DNA of 64,000 nucleotides from Paguma larvata (taxonomy: Eukaryota; Chordata; Mammalia; Carnivora; Viverridae). Where the stretch lies: assembly GCA_030068075.1 (NCBI GenBank), contig CM057824.1:124486414-124550413 (forward strand), given 5' to 3'. The first letter of the stretch is position 1. Each line of letters starts with the position of its first letter. Positions 10,218 to 22,105 of this stretch are shown one piece after another. The notes beneath the pieces are model-generated. The model was given only the letters and a program-made list of their open reading frames with translations, made no database searches and had not been told where the DNA came from. Made by a program: the position numbers and the translations under genes.

Positions 10218-10968
10218 GGCATATTAGTTAGAGTTCTCCAGAGAAACAGAATCAATATGATATATAGAGAGATATATAAAAAGACATTTATTATGGAGAT
10301 TTGGCTTATATAATTATAGACACTAGGAAGTCCCACAGTCTGCTGTCTTCTAACTGGAGACCCAGGAAAGCTGGTGGTGTATTTCCAGTCCAAACCTAAA
10401 GGCCTAAAAACCAGGAACACCAATAGTGTAAGTCTGGTCTGAATGTGAAGGCCCAAGAATGAGGAGAAGCAATGTAGAAGGGCAGGAAAAGACGGATGAC
10501 CAAGAACAAAGATAAAGCAAATTTGTCTTTCCTCCACTTTTTATTTTTTTATTTATTTTTTATTTTTTAATGTTTATTTATCTTTGAGAGAGAAAGAGAC
10601 TGAGCATGAGCAGGGGAGGGTCAGAGAGAGAGAGGGAGACACAGAATCCAAAGCAGGCTCCAGGCTCTGAGCTGTCAGCACAGAGCCCGATGCTCTCATG
10701 GACTGCGAGATCATGACCTGAGCCCAAATCAGACACTTAACCAACTGACCCACCCAGGCGCCCCCTCCACTTTTTAATTTTATTCAGGCCTTCAACAGAC
10801 TGGATGGTACCCACCCACACTGGCCAGGGCAATTTTCTTTACTCAGTCTACAGATTGAAATGCTTATTTTTTCTGGAAGCATCCTCACAGACACACCCAA
10901 AATAATATTTTGCCCCCTCTCTGGACAATTAGCCCAGTCAAGTTGACACATAAAATTAAACATCACAG
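10218..10968 (-). mobile_element. MLT2-like ERVL LTR, split by a SINE
   Basis: The plus strand starts TTAGTTAGAGTTCTCCAGAG and ends GTTGACACATAAAATTAAAC then ATCACA. On the minus strand this is a TGTGATG... to ...CTCTAACTAATA LTR with an internal ATAAA-type signal. About 520 bp remain once the SINE at 10544-10763 is removed. A second, more diverged copy sits at 57869-58352 in the same orientation. It has no internal retroviral genes. Confidence 0.65.
10544..10763 (-). mobile_element. CAN-SINE nested in the MLT2-like LTR
   Basis: The sequence runs from TTTTTAATGTTTATTTATCT and a GA-rich tract to the minus-strand head (CACCCAGGCGCCC). A perfect 13-bp target duplication CCTCCACTTTTTA lies at 10531-10543 and 10764-10776. 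Confidence 0.95.
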
Positions 10969-11077
10969 TGGGGGTGTGAGAAAAGGAAATTCATGAATTT
11001 AACAAGCTTAAGAAAAGTTTACCTTTGAATTGGAGAAAGGAGATAAGACATAACTAGAGGAAAATGTAGAAGTGATG

Positions 11078-11346
11078 TAAAGATTGTGTTTTATTATTTA
11101 TTTATTTACTTGAGAGAGAGAGAGAGCAAGGCTGTGGTGGGGGGGGGAAGGAGAAGAGAGGGAGAGGGGAAGAGGGTGAGAGAGAGAAAGAGAGAGAGAG
11201 AGAAAGAGAGAGAGAGAATCTCAAGTAGGCTCCACACTCAGCATAGAGCCTGACATGGGGCTTGAGTCTATGACTCTGGGATTATGACATGAACTGAAAT
11301 CAAGAGTCAGACACTCAACCAACTAAGCCACCATGGGTATGCACAC
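11078..11346 (-). mobile_element. CAN-SINE with long purine tract
   Basis: ATTATTTATTTATTTACTTG leads into an unusually long G/A tract (about 11112-11218) that includes a run of nine or more G near 11142. It ends with the head GAACTGAAATCAAGAGTCAG and CAACCAACTAAGCCACC. It is an older subtype without a clean target duplication. Confidence 0.85.
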
Positions 11347-11499
11347 CTGCTTTATTTTTAAATAATAGAGGCCAAAGCATGTGTACAGGCTGATGGAAGG
11401 ATCCAGTAGATATTATCAGTGTACCCCACTGGATGGCCTGCTACTTGGGGGCAGGGACCCTCATCTCCAACACTGTATCAACAGTAGAATAATACAAGT

Positions 11500-11571
11500 G
11501 AATTTTCAATGAAAGGAAGGAAGAAAGGAAGAATGTAGGGAAAGAATGATGGAAGGAAGGAAAGAAGACAC
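11500..11571 (+). repeat. Imperfect (GGAA)n purine-rich simple repeat
   Basis: Repeated GGAAGGAAGAAAGGAAG units, interrupted, with a second block at about 11550-11570. Confidence 0.7.
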
Positions 11572-11613
11572 AAGATTTTCAGGAAGACTTGGAAAGGTAG
11601 ACAGTTCTTTCTT

Positions 11614-11826
11614 TTTTTTTTTTTTAATGTTTATTCATTTTTGAGAGACAGAGACAGAGAGTGAGTGGGGGAGGGGCAGAGAGAGAGGGAGACACAGAAC
11701 TTGAAGCAGGCTCCAGGCTCTGAGCCGTCAGCACAGAGCCCGACACGGGGCTCAAACTCACAGACTGCGAGATCATGACCTGAGCCGAAGTCAGCGCTTA
11801 ACTGACTGAGCCACCCAGGCGCCCCA
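11614..11826 (-). mobile_element. CAN-SINE, young-looking
   Basis: A poly-T then AATGTTTATTCATTTTTGAG, GGGGGAGGGGCAGAGAGAGA, and the head GAGCCACCCAGGCGCCCC. A perfect 13-bp target duplication ACAGTTCTTTCTT lies at 11601-11613 and 11827-11839. Close match to consensus. Confidence 0.95.
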
Positions 11827-11839
11827 ACAGTTCTTTCTT

Positions 11840-12949
11840 AGAGGAGTTCTTCCTAGTAGAGATTCTAGTACATTAGCCAATTTTGTAAATGGTAGCTGAG
11901 CATAGTGCTATCTTTATTTACGAAATAAAAGGCTGGACTATACACTAAGTGATGGGGGGGTGGGTAGGACATCAAAAGTAGAACCCACAAGAGGAAAATA
12001 GTAGGATTGACAAGCAGTATTGGAAAAGCCTGGTAGAAATCTATGATCATGAAATATGTAAGAAGGATTAGACAGCATTGATATATGTTAACAGCAGCCA
12101 CAATTAAAATGGAGTCACTGTTTAAGTGATCTGTGTGTGACCTTTGAATAAGAAACGATTCAGATATAACGATTGTTTCTGATGTGTGACTGCTGTTTAT
12201 ATCTGTAATACATGTCCTACTTGCAATTCTGCATCAAACTTGCTCTTGTTCAAATAATTATATTTACATATATCTTCTTCTCCCAGATGAAAATTTCAAA
12301 CAAAATATTTTATTCATACAAGTGACTGCAGGTCCAAATATATTATTACTGTTACTGCAGCAGGTGTCCAGGTAGTTGATCTGCACTGAGCAAGTCTCTA
12401 GGAAATGGCATTTCTGAAGCCTGGAACAATAGGCCAAGATGCATCCAAAATATCCCTAATGATGGCCTTCTCATCCTCTCTCTCAAGTCTGCTAGTCTTT
12501 ATGATCCACGTACCCTGGAGATGCCTAAAAGTCTAATAACTGTGGTGAAATTCTTGAGAATTGTTGCTATTTTAAAAATCTAAAAAAAAAAGTGTAAAAA
12601 CTTCAAAAGGCTCTTCTCTTCTTCGTACTGCTTCTGAGAACTCTGCACCTGCAACTGATCACTCAGACCCCGACCTCACTGACTGATATTTGGCAGCACC
12701 AGGATCGATGCTGGATAAAATATTTATGATGTTAGCAGTCTATATTGACCAAGTTAGCACTTAAATCTATACATTTATTTTATTAATGAAGACTCACAAT
12801 TATTTAAAAAACATTCTGCATAGACAAGAGCTAACAACACATTAAAATTGCCAACTACTTTTATTGAGTCAATGATTTTTAGTATTGTTTGTAAAGGACA
12901 CTGACTTTGATGTAGAGTTAATCTGTTTCTCTCCTTGTCACTGCTTGAA
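11840..12949. other. Unique non-coding stretch
   Basis: No gene or transposon recognised. A run of 7 G occurs near 11954 and an A run near 12583. Confidence 0.45.
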
Positions 12950-13115
12950 TGCTATGCACTATGTTATGTACTTGTTCATACATTATAATAAGCCTGTTGT
13001 TAAACACCCTTATACAGAAGACGGGCTCGCTCTTGTTTCTTAGGCCTAAAATCAGATTTCTTGAACATGTAAGTGCACAAATGTTTGTTGAATTGAACTG
13101 AATGGTAAAGTCACT
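12950..13115 (+). mobile_element. Possible L2 3' tail
   Basis: The sequence ends in AAATGTTTGTTGAATTGAAC, the usual L2 3' terminal pattern (plus strand). The upstream part is too diverged to be sure. Confidence 0.35.
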
Positions 13116-13455
13116 AACTGCTTCAGGCCAGCCACTGCATTAAAGGTGAAGGATACAGAGATAAATAAACACTTTCCCAAACCCCAATCTCATAACAGGC
13201 ACAGACAGATGAAACTACGGATGGATGGGCAATTGCAGAAGAGGGGTTACAGAAGTCACCAAAGAAGAAATTAAATCTTAACTGGTTTTTTGTAGAACAG
13301 AAAGTCATTCACTTCTCAAGGAAGAGGCAGTGGGCCCTACGGACAAAGTGAATGGTATATGCCAAGCTGCAGAAGTGTGGGAGAGCAGGAGGTGCTAAGG
13401 AAAAGATTCACGGGATTGTCCTTATGGTATATAAAGCAGGAAAAATGCAGAAGTG
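13116..13455 (-). mobile_element. L2 LINE fragment
   Basis: The plus strand resembles antisense L2: GGATACAGAGATAAATAAAC, then ACAGGCACAGACAGATG, then CAAGCTGCAGAAGTGTGGG. The order matches other L2 copies in the window. A SINE follows immediately. Confidence 0.45.
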
Positions 13456-13464
13456 GATGCACTT

Positions 13465-13682
13465 GGGGCGCCTGGGTGGCTCAGTAGGTTAAGCGTCTGA
13501 CTTTGGCTCAGGTCATGATCTCCTGGCCCCGTGAGTTCCAGCCCTTCATGGGGCTCTGTGCTGACCGCTTGGAGCCTAGAGCCTACTTCTGATTCTGTCT
13601 CCCTCTTTCTCTGCCTCTTCCCCCTCCCCCTTGTGCACGCTCTTTCTCTCTCTAATACAAATAAACATTAAAAATTAATAAA
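13465..13682 (+). mobile_element. CAN-SINE
   Basis: The head GGGGCGCCTGGGTGGCTCAG leads to a CT-rich middle, and it ends with AATACAAATAAACATTAAAA. Confidence 0.92.
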
Positions 13683-13798
13683 AAAGAACTGTTAATCAAT
13701 GAAAGCAAGCAAGCAATGGTTACAAGTGGCCTGTAAGTATCATGCTGAGAAGCTAACACTGCATTTAGTTTCCCCAATCCTCAGTGGAGGAAAGTGGG

Positions 13799-13945
13799 TG
13801 TCTATTAGACTTTTAGGGCTGTCCTAACACAACACCAACAACTGAGTGGCCTCAAACAAGAGAAACTTATTGCCTCACAGTTCTGGAAGCTGCAAGTCTG
13901 AAATCAGGATGTCGGCAGTGTTAATTCCTTCTGAGGGCAGTAGAT
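13799..13945 (-). mobile_element. MLT1-like LTR fragment
   Basis: The plus strand reads TTAGGGCTGTCCTAACACAA, GAAACTTATTGCCTCACAGT, TCTGGAAGCTGCAAGTCTGA. This is antisense of a MaLR LTR 3' half. It is truncated after CCTTCTGAGGGC. Confidence 0.6.
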
Positions 13946-14762
13946 AATTAAATACAGTAGTTAAAAACATAGCGAAAGGTGAGATCACAAAGGAAAGGTT
14001 TTAAATGAGAAGAGAAAGGCAGAGGGCCATGGAAACCACATTTGTGGGTACACAGAGGAATACAGAGGAAAAGAACTGGGACGGAGACCTAAGCATCCCC
14101 AGTGGGGAGAAGCTGATATTGGCTAATGCTTATCAACCAAAATGGGGAGGACTGAGGAAAAAAGACTGAAAAAATCATTACCCTCACAATTAATGGACGA
14201 TTCACAATCTTTATTGCTTTTACTAGACCATTATGGTAGTAACTTTGGAAGGCGGTGCTGTGTTAAGAAAAGGCATTTTTAGAATGTGAAACACAGGATA
14301 ATGTATATTTATAGGAAGATAGAGGCTATGGGATAGTGGATGGTCCATCAGGAAGAAGGACCCCATTTGTACTTGGAGGGGAAGATGTAAGTATGTGTGG
14401 GTATTAAGGTAAATTAGCTATTGGGGGGAGAGTGAAGAATTGGGGGTAATGGACACCTGAAAATGTCATTCTTTGCTCTTTAAGTCTGTTAGAGAATGGT
14501 CTGCCAACTGTTGGGCAGTGTCTCACAAGAGTCTCCAAAGTAACCAGCTTTGAGGTTACTTAGGCCTGGAGCCTCCTGAGATGCTGACACAGATAGAGGC
14601 TATTTATATCTTAGCACAAAGAGCCACCAGAGCTGCTAGGATATTTCCTCTTCCTTTCAGAGAGGGGAACCTAAAGTTTCCATAGAAATACCTTTAGTAG
14701 ATGCTTCTAGTTATTTCTCCATAAACATGAATTTATAAACAAGCCTTCTTGAAACTTATATT
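13946..14762. other. Non-coding stretch, possibly degenerate L2
   Basis: Purine-rich text such as GGGGAGGACTGAGG hints at more antisense L2, but I cannot support an exact call. No gene is seen. Confidence 0.3.
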
Positions 14763-14777
14763 AAAATACCTCCTACT

Positions 14778-14987
14778 GGGGCACCTGGGTGGCTGAGTCG
14801 GTTAAATGTCTGACTTCAGCTCAGGTCATGATCTCACAGTTTGTGGTTTTGAGCCCCGTGTGGGGCTCTGTGCTGACAGCTCAGAACCTGTAGCCTGCTT
14901 TGAATTCTGTGTTTCCCTTTCTCTCTCTCTGCCCCTCTCCTGTTTGTGCTCTGTCTTGCTCTCTCAAAAATAAATAAATATTAAAAA
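14778..14987 (+). mobile_element. CAN-SINE, young-looking
   Basis: The head is GGGGCACCTGGGTGGCTGAG and the tail CAAAAATAAATAAATATT. A perfect 15-bp target duplication AAAATACCTCCTACT lies at 14763-14777 and 14988-15002. Confidence 0.95.
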
Positions 14988-15078
14988 AAAATACCTCCTA
15001 CTCCTTTCATTATATGAAACTAGGATAAAAAGAATAACTCCTAATCCTGACATGACTATAGAGAAAGTGAATGGCTTT

Positions 15079-15088
15079 AATGTTTATT

Positions 15089-15130
<42 letters not shown>

Positions 15131-15287
15131 GGGCAGAGAGAGAAGAGGACATGGAAGCAAAAGCAGGCTCCAGGCTCAAAGCTGTCAGCACAGAGCCCAA
15201 AGCAGGGCTCGAACTTATGAACCATAAAATCATGAACGGGGCCAAAGCTGGACGCTTGCTTAACTGACCGAGTCACCCAGGCACCCC
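15079..15287 (-). mobile_element. CAN-SINE
   Basis: AATGTTTATTTTTGAGAGAG with a roughly 30-bp GA run, then the head CGAGTCACCCAGGCACCCC. A 15-bp target duplication with two mismatches (AAAGTGAATGGCTTT at 15064-15078, AAAGTAAATGACTTT at 15288-15302) indicates moderate age. Confidence 0.93.
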
Positions 15288-15535
15288 AAAGTAAATGACT
15301 TTAAGGCAGATACATTTGTACCCATATTTCATTTTAGCCTACATAATTCGTATCAATAATTTTACATAAAATAATAATTTTATAATATATATAGCAACAT
15401 TTATGTAATCCTTCCATTTGATTGACATTAAGAGTAGTTGAATAAGTTGAAGAAAATGAATTCAATATATGTCATGATATTTATGTAATTTACAAAATAA
15501 TGTAAAATGTTCTTTGTCCAACATTTGTTCTGCTT

Positions 15536-15732
15536 TTGAATTTTTTTTGTTTATTTCTTTTTGAGAGTAAGAGACACAATGTGAGCAGGAGAGGGAAACA
15601 CAGGATCTGAAGCAGTCTCCAGGATCTGAGCTGTCAGCACAGAGACTGATGTGGGGCTCGAACTCACAAGCAGTGAGATCATGACCTGAGCCAAAGTCAG
15701 ACTCTTAACCGACTAAGCCACCCAGATGCCCC
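15536..15732 (-). mobile_element. CAN-SINE
   Basis: TTTGTTTATTTCTTTTTGAG leads to TAAGCCACCCAGATGCCC. A perfect 11-bp target duplication TTGTTCTGCTT lies at 15525-15535 and 15733-15743. Confidence 0.93.
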
Positions 15733-15743
15733 TTGTTCTGCTT

Positions 15744-16893
15744 GAAAGATGACACCTACTGATACAAAATCAACTACATGAGTCATTGAGTAATTTTAGT
15801 TTGAAGAAAAAATAGATTTAATTTAAAATATTTTCAAATGACTAAATATTTCTCCATTTCCAAAAGTGAATTTAACATTCATTTATTCATTTATGGATAC
15901 TGCGAGTTATTTAATTCAGTATTAAAGTGTGAAAGTTTTCATCAAAATTTCATTGACGTTTGTAAACTGGTTTAGATCACAGTCTTTAGATTTTCTAAGG
16001 CATGGATAAAACTTACTTAAAATGAAATACCCCCAAAACTGAAAGGGACCAATAAAACTCGGGTTTGTTACAATATAAAGATTTAACAATAAACATCCAA
16101 CCTTTCATGAATATGAAATCATTCCTTTTATAGGAACTCAACACTAAATGTGTTTAGCGTATACCTTTCTTCGAAATTTATGGATTTTCTTCCCAGAAAA
16201 ATGTCTATAATGTACACGTAAAAATTATTATAAATCTCTGTTGGTAAAACTCGGATAAAAGTACCTCAGATTTAATGATCTGTGACGAGAAATGCTTCAA
16301 GCTTCAGGCTGACCCTGGAGGAAGATATAGCAGGATCCCTGGGTAGTCTATTTATAGAACCGTGCTTGGTGTCATGACCCCTAACCAGTTGCTGCTGTTA
16401 TTATCTATTTGCTGCTGAATATAAGCTTCTGCAATTGTATATAAATTGCATTTTTATAGATTGAATTATTATAAAGGAAACAGAAGATATTATGGAGAAT
16501 CCTTTGTTAGACTGATAAAGCTGTTCACAAAATTAGCACCTGATACTTCACTTATTCTCCACATTCACAATTTTTTTTTTCAAATTCAGATACTTAAGAA
16601 TTTGAGCTCAACCACAGGTCCTTACCATGGCAAGATTGTTGCATAAACAGCCTTGACATTATGCAAGATTCTTAGCACTTTAAAAAAATGCGAGGTACTC
16701 TTTAGAAACAACCAAAAAAATTCTTACTTTTTTTTTGTACATAGCATATTATCAAAACATATATATATATATGTTAGGATAGACCATATCTTTAAACAAA
16801 ATCTGAAAACCACCTAGGCCAGGATTTGGAGAAAAAAATAAAAGCTTGGCATCAAAAAAGTTATTATGTGGGTATTCAAAAGAATTGTCAGAG
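15744..16893. other. Unique AT-rich non-coding stretch
   Basis: No gene or transposon recognised. A short TA run occurs near 16760-16772. Confidence 0.45.
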
Positions 16894-17028
16894 CAGTGCT
16901 TCTCAAATATTCATGTGCAGAAGAATCACCTGGGGATGTGTTAGAGTGAAGGTGTGGGGTGGAGCCTGAGATTCTAAAGTATAACCAGCTAATTCTTGTG
17001 GTCTGAATATACCACATCAGGCAGCAAA
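16894..17028 (+). mobile_element. MER5A-like hAT/Charlie remnant
   Basis: CAGTGCTTCTCAAATATTCA opens the element. AGAATCACCTGGGGATGTG and GGGGTGGAGCCTGAGATTCT follow. It ends near ACCACATCAGGCAGCAAAG. This order is characteristic of MER5-type non-autonomous hAT elements. It has no coding capacity. Confidence 0.8.
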
Positions 17029-18330
17029 GTAGGGGAGATTCCTTTCATCTTTGGACTAGATGTGTATATATTTCTTGAAAACAATAGATTTATTTCCACA
17101 ACTATATAAGAACAAAAATGGTTTTAAAAATAAAAAATCATAGATATTATTAAAAACAAAATAAAAACACTAAGGCTGATTCTGACACTTACATAAGAAA
17201 AAAAAACCTGTCCTTAAAAAATAGAGTATTTTATTCGCTATTGTGATTTATTTCAGGTGCAAGGAATGTAAAAGTAGAGTCAAAAAGCCAAATGCTTTTT
17301 TAAAAGAGACAAACATTTCTGTCTTCTCAGAAAAACAGTGAATGAAGAACTAGTGACACATGGGTCATAATTTTGAAAAAACAGTAATTCCCTTATCCTG
17401 CCCTTGTTATCTTATGTCCAGTGCTCTTTATGTTAATGGCAAAACAGCAAAATGAACGGAGCCAAGGACACACAAACCAGTGATGTGGTGGCAGGTTCAA
17501 CAGTACAGAATTACCCCTAAAGGTTCAGATTTCCTTTGCATTCACCAAATTTAACTTCCAGAAAGAGAAAAGCACAATCATATTGTATGAAGTCAAGCCT
17601 CTAAACCATTCCGGATACATACTAATGAAGTAATAAACGGAATTACCGAACACCAAATGTAGAAGAAAATAGCAATGCTGGTGAACACTGACTCCCAGGC
17701 CCCTTTAATCTCTTGTGGACTGTGCAGCCAGGTGACACTCAAATGTTTAGACCTGAGATGGATAGCGATGACTTCTGGACTTTCACTGGGCTTTCACTGC
17801 TGCAAGTAGATTTATTTTTATAGGTGTTACAAAAGATCACCTTCTCATTTAACTCGGCCAAATGTAGGTAAGCAATGGAGCTTAATGCTATAGGAACATG
17901 TCATTAAATTGATTTTTAAGCTCAGACTGCTTTTAAAAGTTATCAAAGCCTGGGGCAAGTGGTTTGTTCATCTCTAGAGAGAAGAAAATGACTGAATAAA
18001 AATAAGTGAAAGGTAAAGGAGACACATGAGGATGGCTGAATTGAAGCTAGTTTTCTATTAGCGACCACTAAAGGGCCATATTCTCTCTTGTCTAGGTTGA
18101 GTTCAGATTCAGATACTGAACTGATTTGAGAGAAGAAGAGATATACGGGAGTTGATTTTTTTAAAACACTGGTTCAAACTTCGCATAGACTTATTACAAC
18201 TGCAGGAACCCTTAGAGAACATGTACATTGCTTTACTCAAATTTTAGGTGAGCAAAAGGTATTTAGAAATACATGACAATTCTGATGAAAACATCCCCCA
18301 TCCCTTTACCACAATTCTCAAGACACTGAG

Positions 18331-18381
<51 letters not shown>

Positions 18382-18926
18382 CTCAAGACCAAAATAAATT
18401 ATGTGGTGCTAAAATTTCATTATTTGTTCAAAATTAATGTATTACATGTAGAGTCTCCATCATCCCTAAATTATTCCAAGTATATCTTTAGTATTAATGA
18501 CACTTATTTGTCCCCAATATGATACTAAACAGATTTTCAGACCTATTTTACAAGTAGAAAAATTAATGTTTTGGTAGTCTTCATTGAATTTCTTAGTAGT
18601 GAGTTAATTTTTAAAAGGAATCTCAGGGTTTCTAAATTCATTTTAAAAGCTTTCATATTTAGGATGAGCTATTTATTTTAGGGTTTACATTTAAACTGTA
18701 CATTCAAAGTTTTACGCTCATCTTCGAGGTTAGAAGAAATGTCTAATTGGTACTCAACCCATATTGCATAATCATAGAATTTTGAACTTGGACGAAAAAA
18801 ATCTTAGAGTATCTACATCTTCCAGATTTGTAGTCTTCACTATTTGAAATTACGAGCTTGAAAAACAAAATGATATCCTGAAACTCTATTTCAAACAGTA
18901 AGTTTAAATTCAGTTTTAGATTTAAG
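17029..18926. other. Unique AT-rich non-coding stretch with one microsatellite
   Basis: Nothing is recognised besides the CA tract at 18333-18374. No convincing exon is seen. Confidence 0.45.
18333..18374 (+). repeat. (CA)21 microsatellite
   Basis: Uninterrupted CA dinucleotides for 42 bp, followed by AAACACACC. A pure tract of this length is likely to be polymorphic. Confidence 0.97.
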
Positions 18927-18934
18927 AAATAACA

Positions 18935-19156
18935 GGGGCTCCTAAATGGCTCAGTTGATTAAGCATCCTACTTTTGTTCAGGTCATGATGTCAAAGCTTG
19001 TGAGTTCGAGCCCCACGTCAGGCTCTGTGCTGACAGCTCAGAGCATGGACCCTGCTTGGGATTCTGTATCTCTCTCTTTCTCTGCCCCTCCCCTACTTGG
19101 GCTCTGTGTCTCTCTTCTTCAAAAATAAATAAACATTTAAAAAAGAAGAAAAAAAC
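18935..19156 (+). mobile_element. CAN-SINE
   Basis: The head GGGGCTCCTAAATGGCTCAG and GTTCGAGCCCCACGTCAGGC lead to an AAATAAATAAACATTT tail. The 8-bp target duplication AAATAACA lies at 18927-18934 and 19157-19164. Confidence 0.92.
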
Positions 19157-19164
19157 AAATAACA

Positions 19165-19500
19165 ATGAGCAGGGAAGACAGGGGTGAGAACAGGAGGAGC
19201 AGAGAGGAGTTTTTGGATAATACTCTATTTGAAGCCATAATGATGGCTACATGTCTATGTACATTTTCCAAGTCCTTAAAATATGCAACACCAAGGGTAC
19301 ACCCTCATATACACCATGGACTTTGTATGTTAATGATGTGGCAATGTAGTTTTATCTATTGCAACAAATGCACCACTCTGATGGGGGATGTTGACAATGG
19401 GGGCGGTGGGGGCACGTGTGGGAGCAGGTGGTATATGGGAAATCTCGGTACCTTCCTTTCAATTTTGCTATGAACCTAAAATTGCTCTAAAAAATAAACT
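19165..19500 (+). mobile_element. Old L1 (L1M-type) 3' end
   Basis: The stretch has the 3' UTR pattern of old mammalian L1: ACACCAAGGGTACACCCTC, TTAATGATGTGGCAATGTAG, GGGATGTTGACAATGGGGG, TATGGGAAATCTCGGTACC, and the end TAAAATTGCTCTAAAAAATA. A plus-strand 102-residue frame over it is not a gene. Confidence 0.75.
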
Positions 19501-21053
19501 TTCTTTTTCCATCTTCTTCTTTTTTTTTCAAATGATCAGGAAAGAAAATAATTAAATGTATTATGAAAGTATTACCTTAGGGAAAAATATGTTTTGGCAA
19601 TGAGCTATAACATTAGGCATTGACCTTGGTTTAAAAATCTACTATTGGTTTGAAGTATACTAAAATATTGAGAGTGCACTGAAAAATCTGACTTGAATTA
19701 GATACTTTCTTGGCTTTGTAGAATACACAGCACCCACTATTTGTACTATAGACTTCTAATGAGTATTTGTTGAATGAATGACACCTCATTAATTTCTCTT
19801 GAAAAACAAATTAAAATGACCTGAAGAAATAATTTATCTTTACTAGTTATTGTTGCTATACAAATGGCTATAGTAAAAAACAGAGTTGCTTTCTGCTAGA
19901 TGGAAGTGAGAAAATTTACAAACTGCGATGGAGTCTGAAGTTTTTCAATTTTTTTTTTGAAGTTTGTCAAATCTTTTAATCTTTTTAGGATTAAGTATAT
20001 TATTGACTCTAAAAAAAAAAAAAAAAAGATAAGCTCACCAGAAGTTAATATTTTGACATTCCTGGTCAGGGAAGGAGGAATCAACACTGCATTAATTACC
20101 AGCCTAAGTTTTAAACCAAGCCAATACAAATGCCAGGATGATTGAAGTATTTGTGCTGATGACTCAAGAGTATAATTGGAAGCAGAAGTAGCTGAGCCTA
20201 GGAAATGAGAACAGGAATGTGTTATTTTGGAGATCTTCAGAATTTAAGGATGAATAGAATTTAGTTATACAAAAGCTATGAATTAGATGACATAAGACCA
20301 TTTTATGGAGGCCAATATTGGTAGTCTATGTCTTTGTATTCTGTGACTTAAAATATCCTCAAGACCTGGTCAAATGAATAACATGAAAATATGCACCTAA
20401 TAATGACTTAGCCTTCAAAATCAAAATTTAAAGAATAACCGTTCTTTGCCATTACATCCCTAAGACTGGTTTTCTACTTTTACGTGCATCATTTCTACAC
20501 ATTTTGGTCAGTACCATGAGGAAGGGAAAATATAAGCAAAATACTGCTTATAAGCAAAATTAAGAAAATACCTTAGTGGTTTATTTAAAGTGTATGAAGG
20601 TGAATCAACATTGTGATTTCCTTAGGATACAGATGTAGTAATTTTTGAAAATTATTTCATCTAATATTCTCTATTGATTCATTCTCTGTTTTCTTTTAAT
20701 GATACAAAGTTCAGAATTAAAAACTAAGGCATAGTCTAGTGTCGATAAAATAGTTGTATCTTTTAAATATCTTTCCATATCCTTGTTTCTATTTTAACCC
20801 TATTTCATTAAAAACCCACTTTAAGATTATATCAGATCATTTCTTCTAATTTTTTTCTCCCTTTCTTCTCTTATTCCCAATTTTCTTCTGTCTCGTTCTG
20901 ATTATTTCTCTGGAACTCCTAATCCCCATTGAATTTACTCGGTTTTGTTTGTTTTAATGATACCATGGCTAACCAAAAATCTCTCTCTCAAGAAAACTTT
21001 CTACTCTGTATCCACTGAAATTCTACCCATGCCTTCTACATTCTCCCTCATGG
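19501..21053. other. Unique AT-rich stretch with a weak L2/MIR-like tail
   Basis: At about 19690-19790 the run GAGTATTTGTTGAATGAATG looks like an L2 3' tail. A 17-bp A run occurs near 20011-20027. Otherwise nothing is recognised. Confidence 0.4.
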
Positions 21054-21067
21054 TAGATCACAGAAGG

Positions 21068-21289
21068 GGTGCCTGGGTGGCTCAGTCAGTTATATGCTGA
21101 CTTTAGCTCAGGTCATGATCTCACAGTTCACAGGTTCAAGCCTTGCATCTGGTTCTGTGCCGACAGCTCAGAGTCTAGGGCCTGGAGCCTGCTTCAGATT
21201 CTGTGTCTCCCTGTCTCTCTGCCTCTCCCCTCCTCTCCTCTGCTCACGCTCTGTCTTTCTCTTTCAAAATAAATAAACATTAAAAAAAT
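21068..21289 (+). mobile_element. CAN-SINE
   Basis: The head GGTGCCTGGGTGGCTCAGTC leads to an AAAATAAATAAACATT tail. A perfect 14-bp target duplication TAGATCACAGAAGG lies at 21054-21067 and 21290-21303. Confidence 0.95.
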
Positions 21290-21304
21290 TAGATCACAGA
21301 AGGA

Positions 21305-21600
21305 TGCAAATACTTTGGCTCTCCTTCTATCAAGTAGTGAATCTGTGTCCACCTTGTGATTTCTTTTGAGCATAAAAACATGGTAGAAGACACACTGTTT
21401 AACTTAGAAAGATGGGCCTGAAGAGGTCTGTAGCATTTACTATCACCACTTGGGAAGCTCTCCCTTGAAAGTTAAATACTACTTACAAAGTTTGACTATC
21501 ATACGAACACCATGGTGTGAGCAAGCCCAAGATAGTCACATGGTGAGGGACGAGGGATAATGGATGAGTGCCAACGTGGCTGGGCACGTGAAACTCAAAG
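21305..21600 (+). mobile_element. Old LTR-like repeat (same type as 42960 and 44190)
   Basis: GTGTCCACCTTGTGATTTC, a stretch ending GGAAGCTCTCCCTTG, then GTGAGCAAGCCCAAG and AGTCACATGGTGAGGG follow the order of an old mammalian LTR family (MaLR/ERVL kind). The family name is uncertain and there are no internal genes. Confidence 0.4.
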
Positions 21601-21839
21601 AGATTACTTCAAGGAACACAGGGATATTTTAACCTAGCAGAGAGGATTACAGAGAAACAAAAGCAAAGCACTAAATGGACAGGGGAAAATTTAGGTGGCA
21701 TAAACCTGATGTTAATGAATCAGAGTTCATTAGAGAGTAAATAGATTAGTAAACTTACAGGTTACCCAGGGTTAGTCTTGATCTTATCTTCTAATAAATG
21801 GCTTTAGTTTTGTCTTATGAACTAGAATTTAAGTTTCAA

Positions 21840-22105
21840 CATATACTTTAATTACATTTCAGATTCCTATTTTAGTCCTCTTACCTTTTCTGTCACTTCC
21901 CTCTTGTTTATCAACAAAATAGAAACTCCAGTATCACAGCAGGATCTATTCGGTTATATTTGCATCTGTTTACTCATCTCTCTTCTCCATAAGATTATAA
22001 AATCATCAAGAAGGACGATTCCTTGTTTATGTTTGTGTCCTCGTGAACTAGTAAGATGCCGAACACAAAGTTAATCTGATCGACTATGTTTGAGTGAAAG
22101 AATTA
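21840..22105 (+). mobile_element. L2/MIR-like 3' fragment
   Basis: The order TAAGATTATAAAATCATCAA, GGACGATTCCTTGTTTATG, then GATGCCGAACACAAAG resembles the conserved 3' region shared by L2 and MIR, heavily diverged. Confidence 0.4.
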
